Assembly (NCBI GenBank): GCA_002344795.1
Contig: DDUM01000064.1
Location: 1 to 64,000 of the forward strand
From: Flammeovirgaceae bacterium UBA2338
GTDB taxonomy: Bacteria > Bacteroidota > Bacteroidia > Cytophagales > Cyclobacteriaceae
Length of the DNA stretch: 64,000 bases
Direction of reading: 5' to 3'
Shown piece after piece: positions 62,768-64,000 of the stretch. Both the position numbers and the translations under genes were made by a program. How positions within the stretch are numbered: position 1 is the stretch's first letter; the number at the start of each line of letters is the position of its first letter. The notes below the pieces were generated by a model. That model was not told the DNA's origin, did no database searches, and saw nothing but the letters and a program-made list of their open reading frames with translations.

Positions 62768-64000
62768 ATGGCAGAAATAGTCCGAATGCCGAAAATGAGC
62801 GATACCATGACCGAAGGGGTGATCGCCAAATGGCATAAAAAAGTAGGCGATACCGTGAAATCCGGGGAGTTGATGGCAGAGATAGAGACAGACAAGGCTA
62901 CGATGGATTATGAGTCGTTTCATGAAGGTGTTGTTTTACATTTGGGTGCCAAAGAAGGGGAAGCAGTGCAAATCAATGGTGTATTGGCAGTTGTGGGTAA
63001 AAAAGGTGAAGATTTTAAAGAATTGCTAGCAGACGCATCTCAAACTAAAACTGCAGCAGCAGGAGGACAAACGGAAACATCACAAAACAAAGATACAGCG
63101 GTGGCAGAACCCATAGATATTTCAAACATCAAGGCAGAACTGGTACTGATGCCAAAAATGAGCGATACCATGACGGATGGAGTGATCGCAGCCTGGCATA
63201 AAAAAGTAGGCGATACCGTGAAATCCGGGGAGTTGATGGCCGAGATAGAGACAGACAAAGCCACCATGGAGTATGAGTCGTATCACACGGGTACGGTACT
63301 TTATATAGGCGCCAAAGAGAAAGAAGCAATTCCAGTGAATGGTGTGCTCGCTATTGTTGGCGAAAAAAATGCTGACTGGAAGACGTTATTAAAATCAGCT
63401 GAACAATCCCAGGCAGATGAACCTAAAGAAGAGAAACAATCAAGTGCGCCCGCTCCATTACCCAGTGCAACGGCACCATCAAGTTCAACTTCATCTCATT
63501 CCAGTAATGGCAGGTTGAAAGCATCACCGTTGGCCAAGAAAATGGCCAAAGATTTGGGTTATGATTTGAGTAAGATTGAAGGCTCAGGAGATAATGGTCG
63601 AATTACCAAGAGAGATATTGAAAACTATAAGCCAGGCGCTGCTGCCACTAAAGAGAAAGAGTCTGGGGCGCCTATTGTGTTGCCATCTGTTGTAGGTGAA
63701 GAAAGCTTTGAGGAGGTAACCCTTTCGCAGATGCGCAAAACCATTGCACGCAGATTAGGTGAAAGCAAGTTTACTGCGCCCCATTTTTACCTTACCATGG
63801 AAATCAACATGGACAAGGCCATTGCAGCACGTAAGAGTATTAATGAAATTGCCCCGGTTAAAATTTCCTTCAACGACCTGGTGATAAAGGCAGTTGCAGC
63901 AACATTGCGACAGCATCCGGATGTTAATGTGTCGTGGTTGGGCGACAAGATCAGAAAGAACCACCATATTCATATTGGAGTAGCCGTTGCTGTCAACGAT
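62768..64000 (+). CDS. Dihydrolipoamide acyltransferase (E2), pyruvate-dehydrogenase type, partial
   Basis: This is the core subunit of a 2-oxo-acid dehydrogenase complex, cut by the window end after 411 codons. It has two lipoyl domains (about 1-80 and 122-200) with lipoylation lysines Lys43 and Lys164 in ETDKAT. A Pro/Ala/Ser-rich linker follows, then an E3-binding domain (about 250-287: LKASPLAKKMAKDLGYD, GRITKRDIENY). The beginning of the catalytic domain is present from about 315 (EEVTLSQMRKTIARRLGESK). The catalytic HxxxD motif lies beyond the window. It most resembles the pyruvate dehydrogenase E2, by the MPKMSDTMTEG motif. Confidence 0.93.
   Translation, partial: MAEIVRMPKMSDTMTEGVIAKWHKKVGDTVKSGELMAEIETDKATMDYESFHEGVVLHLGAKEGEAVQINGVLAVVGKKGEDFKELLADASQTKTAAAGGQTETSQNKDTAVAEPIDISNIKAELVLMPKMSDTMTDGVIAAWHKKVGDTVKSGELMAEIETDKATMEYESYHTGTVLYIGAKEKEAIPVNGVLAIVGEKNADWKTLLKSAEQSQADEPKEEKQSSAPAPLPSATAPSSSTSSHSSNGRLKASPLAKKMAKDLGYDLSKIEGSGDNGRITKRDIENYKPGAAATKEKESGAPIVLPSVVGEESFEEVTLSQMRKTIARRLGESKFTAPHFYLTMEINMDKAIAARKSINEIAPVKISFNDLVIKAVAATLRQHPDVNVSWLGDKIRKNHHIHIGVAVAVND
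62831..63258 (+). repeat. Internal direct repeat coding for the two lipoyl domains
   Basis: 62831-62895 and 63194-63258 are identical apart from one base (a 47-bp perfect run, one mismatch, then 17 bp), while flanking parts of the two domains are clearly diverged. The repeat covers the part that contains the lipoylation site. Confidence 0.85.

Noticed and set aside
1..64000. tRNA, rRNA, CRISPR arrays, transposases, phage genes
   Set aside because: I looked for them on both strands and saw none; small structured RNAs cannot be excluded by eye.

Overview
The window looks like chromosome of a Cytophagales-type member of the Bacteroidota. The evidence is two SusC/SusD outer-membrane uptake pairs, PorT-like barrels, 800-residue FtsX-type ABC permeases, glutamine synthetase III, a ligase-associated Lhr-type helicase with PdeM, a DUF3667 protein, an AT-rich composition and weak Shine-Dalgarno signals. 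It reads mostly as core and niche-adaptation genome. I see no prophage, insertion sequence, CRISPR array, rRNA or tRNA.

Layout. 1-4.9 kb: the probable 3' end of an upstream gene, then SusC/SusD pair 1. 5-7.7 kb (minus strand): an NtrY-like histidine kinase with a sigma-54 enhancer-binding response regulator. 8-15.2 kb (plus): a divergent efflux locus with a HlyD-type adaptor, a LolD/MacB-type ATPase and two large FtsX-type permeases. A close match to a sigma-54 -24/-12 promoter lies just upstream of the adaptor gene, which suggests that the two-component system controls it. 15.6-20.3 kb: SusC/SusD pair 2. 20.4-30 kb: a carotenoid and light-response island in two minus-strand blocks (photolyase, SRPBCC protein, CrtZ, lycopene cyclase; and ECF sigma, CrtI, CrtB, Idi), with a CarH/LitR-type B12-binding MerR regulator beside the second. 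A plus-strand barrel protein and a lipoprotein separate the blocks. Both block promoters carry a dense cluster of TGTTTA motifs.

30.1-35.6 kb: an Lhr-type DNA-repair helicase, a PiT phosphate transporter on the opposite strand, and PdeM nuclease. 35.6-41 kb: CapA-family protein, barrel protein, lipoprotein amidohydrolase, TerB-like protein, head-GIN adhesin-like protein. 41.3-43.4 kb: glutamine synthetase III with its own repeat-bearing promoter. 43.5-51.2 kb (minus): a housekeeping run of M28 peptidase, LeuRS, FabH, a small protein, RidA and an S41 protease. leuS contains a 72-bp palindromic element inserted in frame. 51.4-56.9 kb: a TonB receptor, a TPR-like protein, a LytS/LytTR two-component pair and a DUF3667 membrane protein. 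56.9-64 kb: an orphan Rieske oxygenase, DoxX-like and bestrophin-like membrane proteins, a previously uncalled 41-residue membrane protein, a metallopeptidase/beta-propeller/barrel protein, and the 5' part of a dihydrolipoamide acyltransferase (E2) gene cut by the window edge.

How it fits together: the clearest functional unit is the light-regulated zeaxanthin-type pathway (Idi to CrtB to CrtI to lycopene cyclase to CrtZ) with photolyase, under a probable AdoCbl photoreceptor and an ECF sigma factor. The second is the two-component/sigma-54/ABC efflux locus. All functions are inferred from sequence patterns read by eye; no database search was possible.
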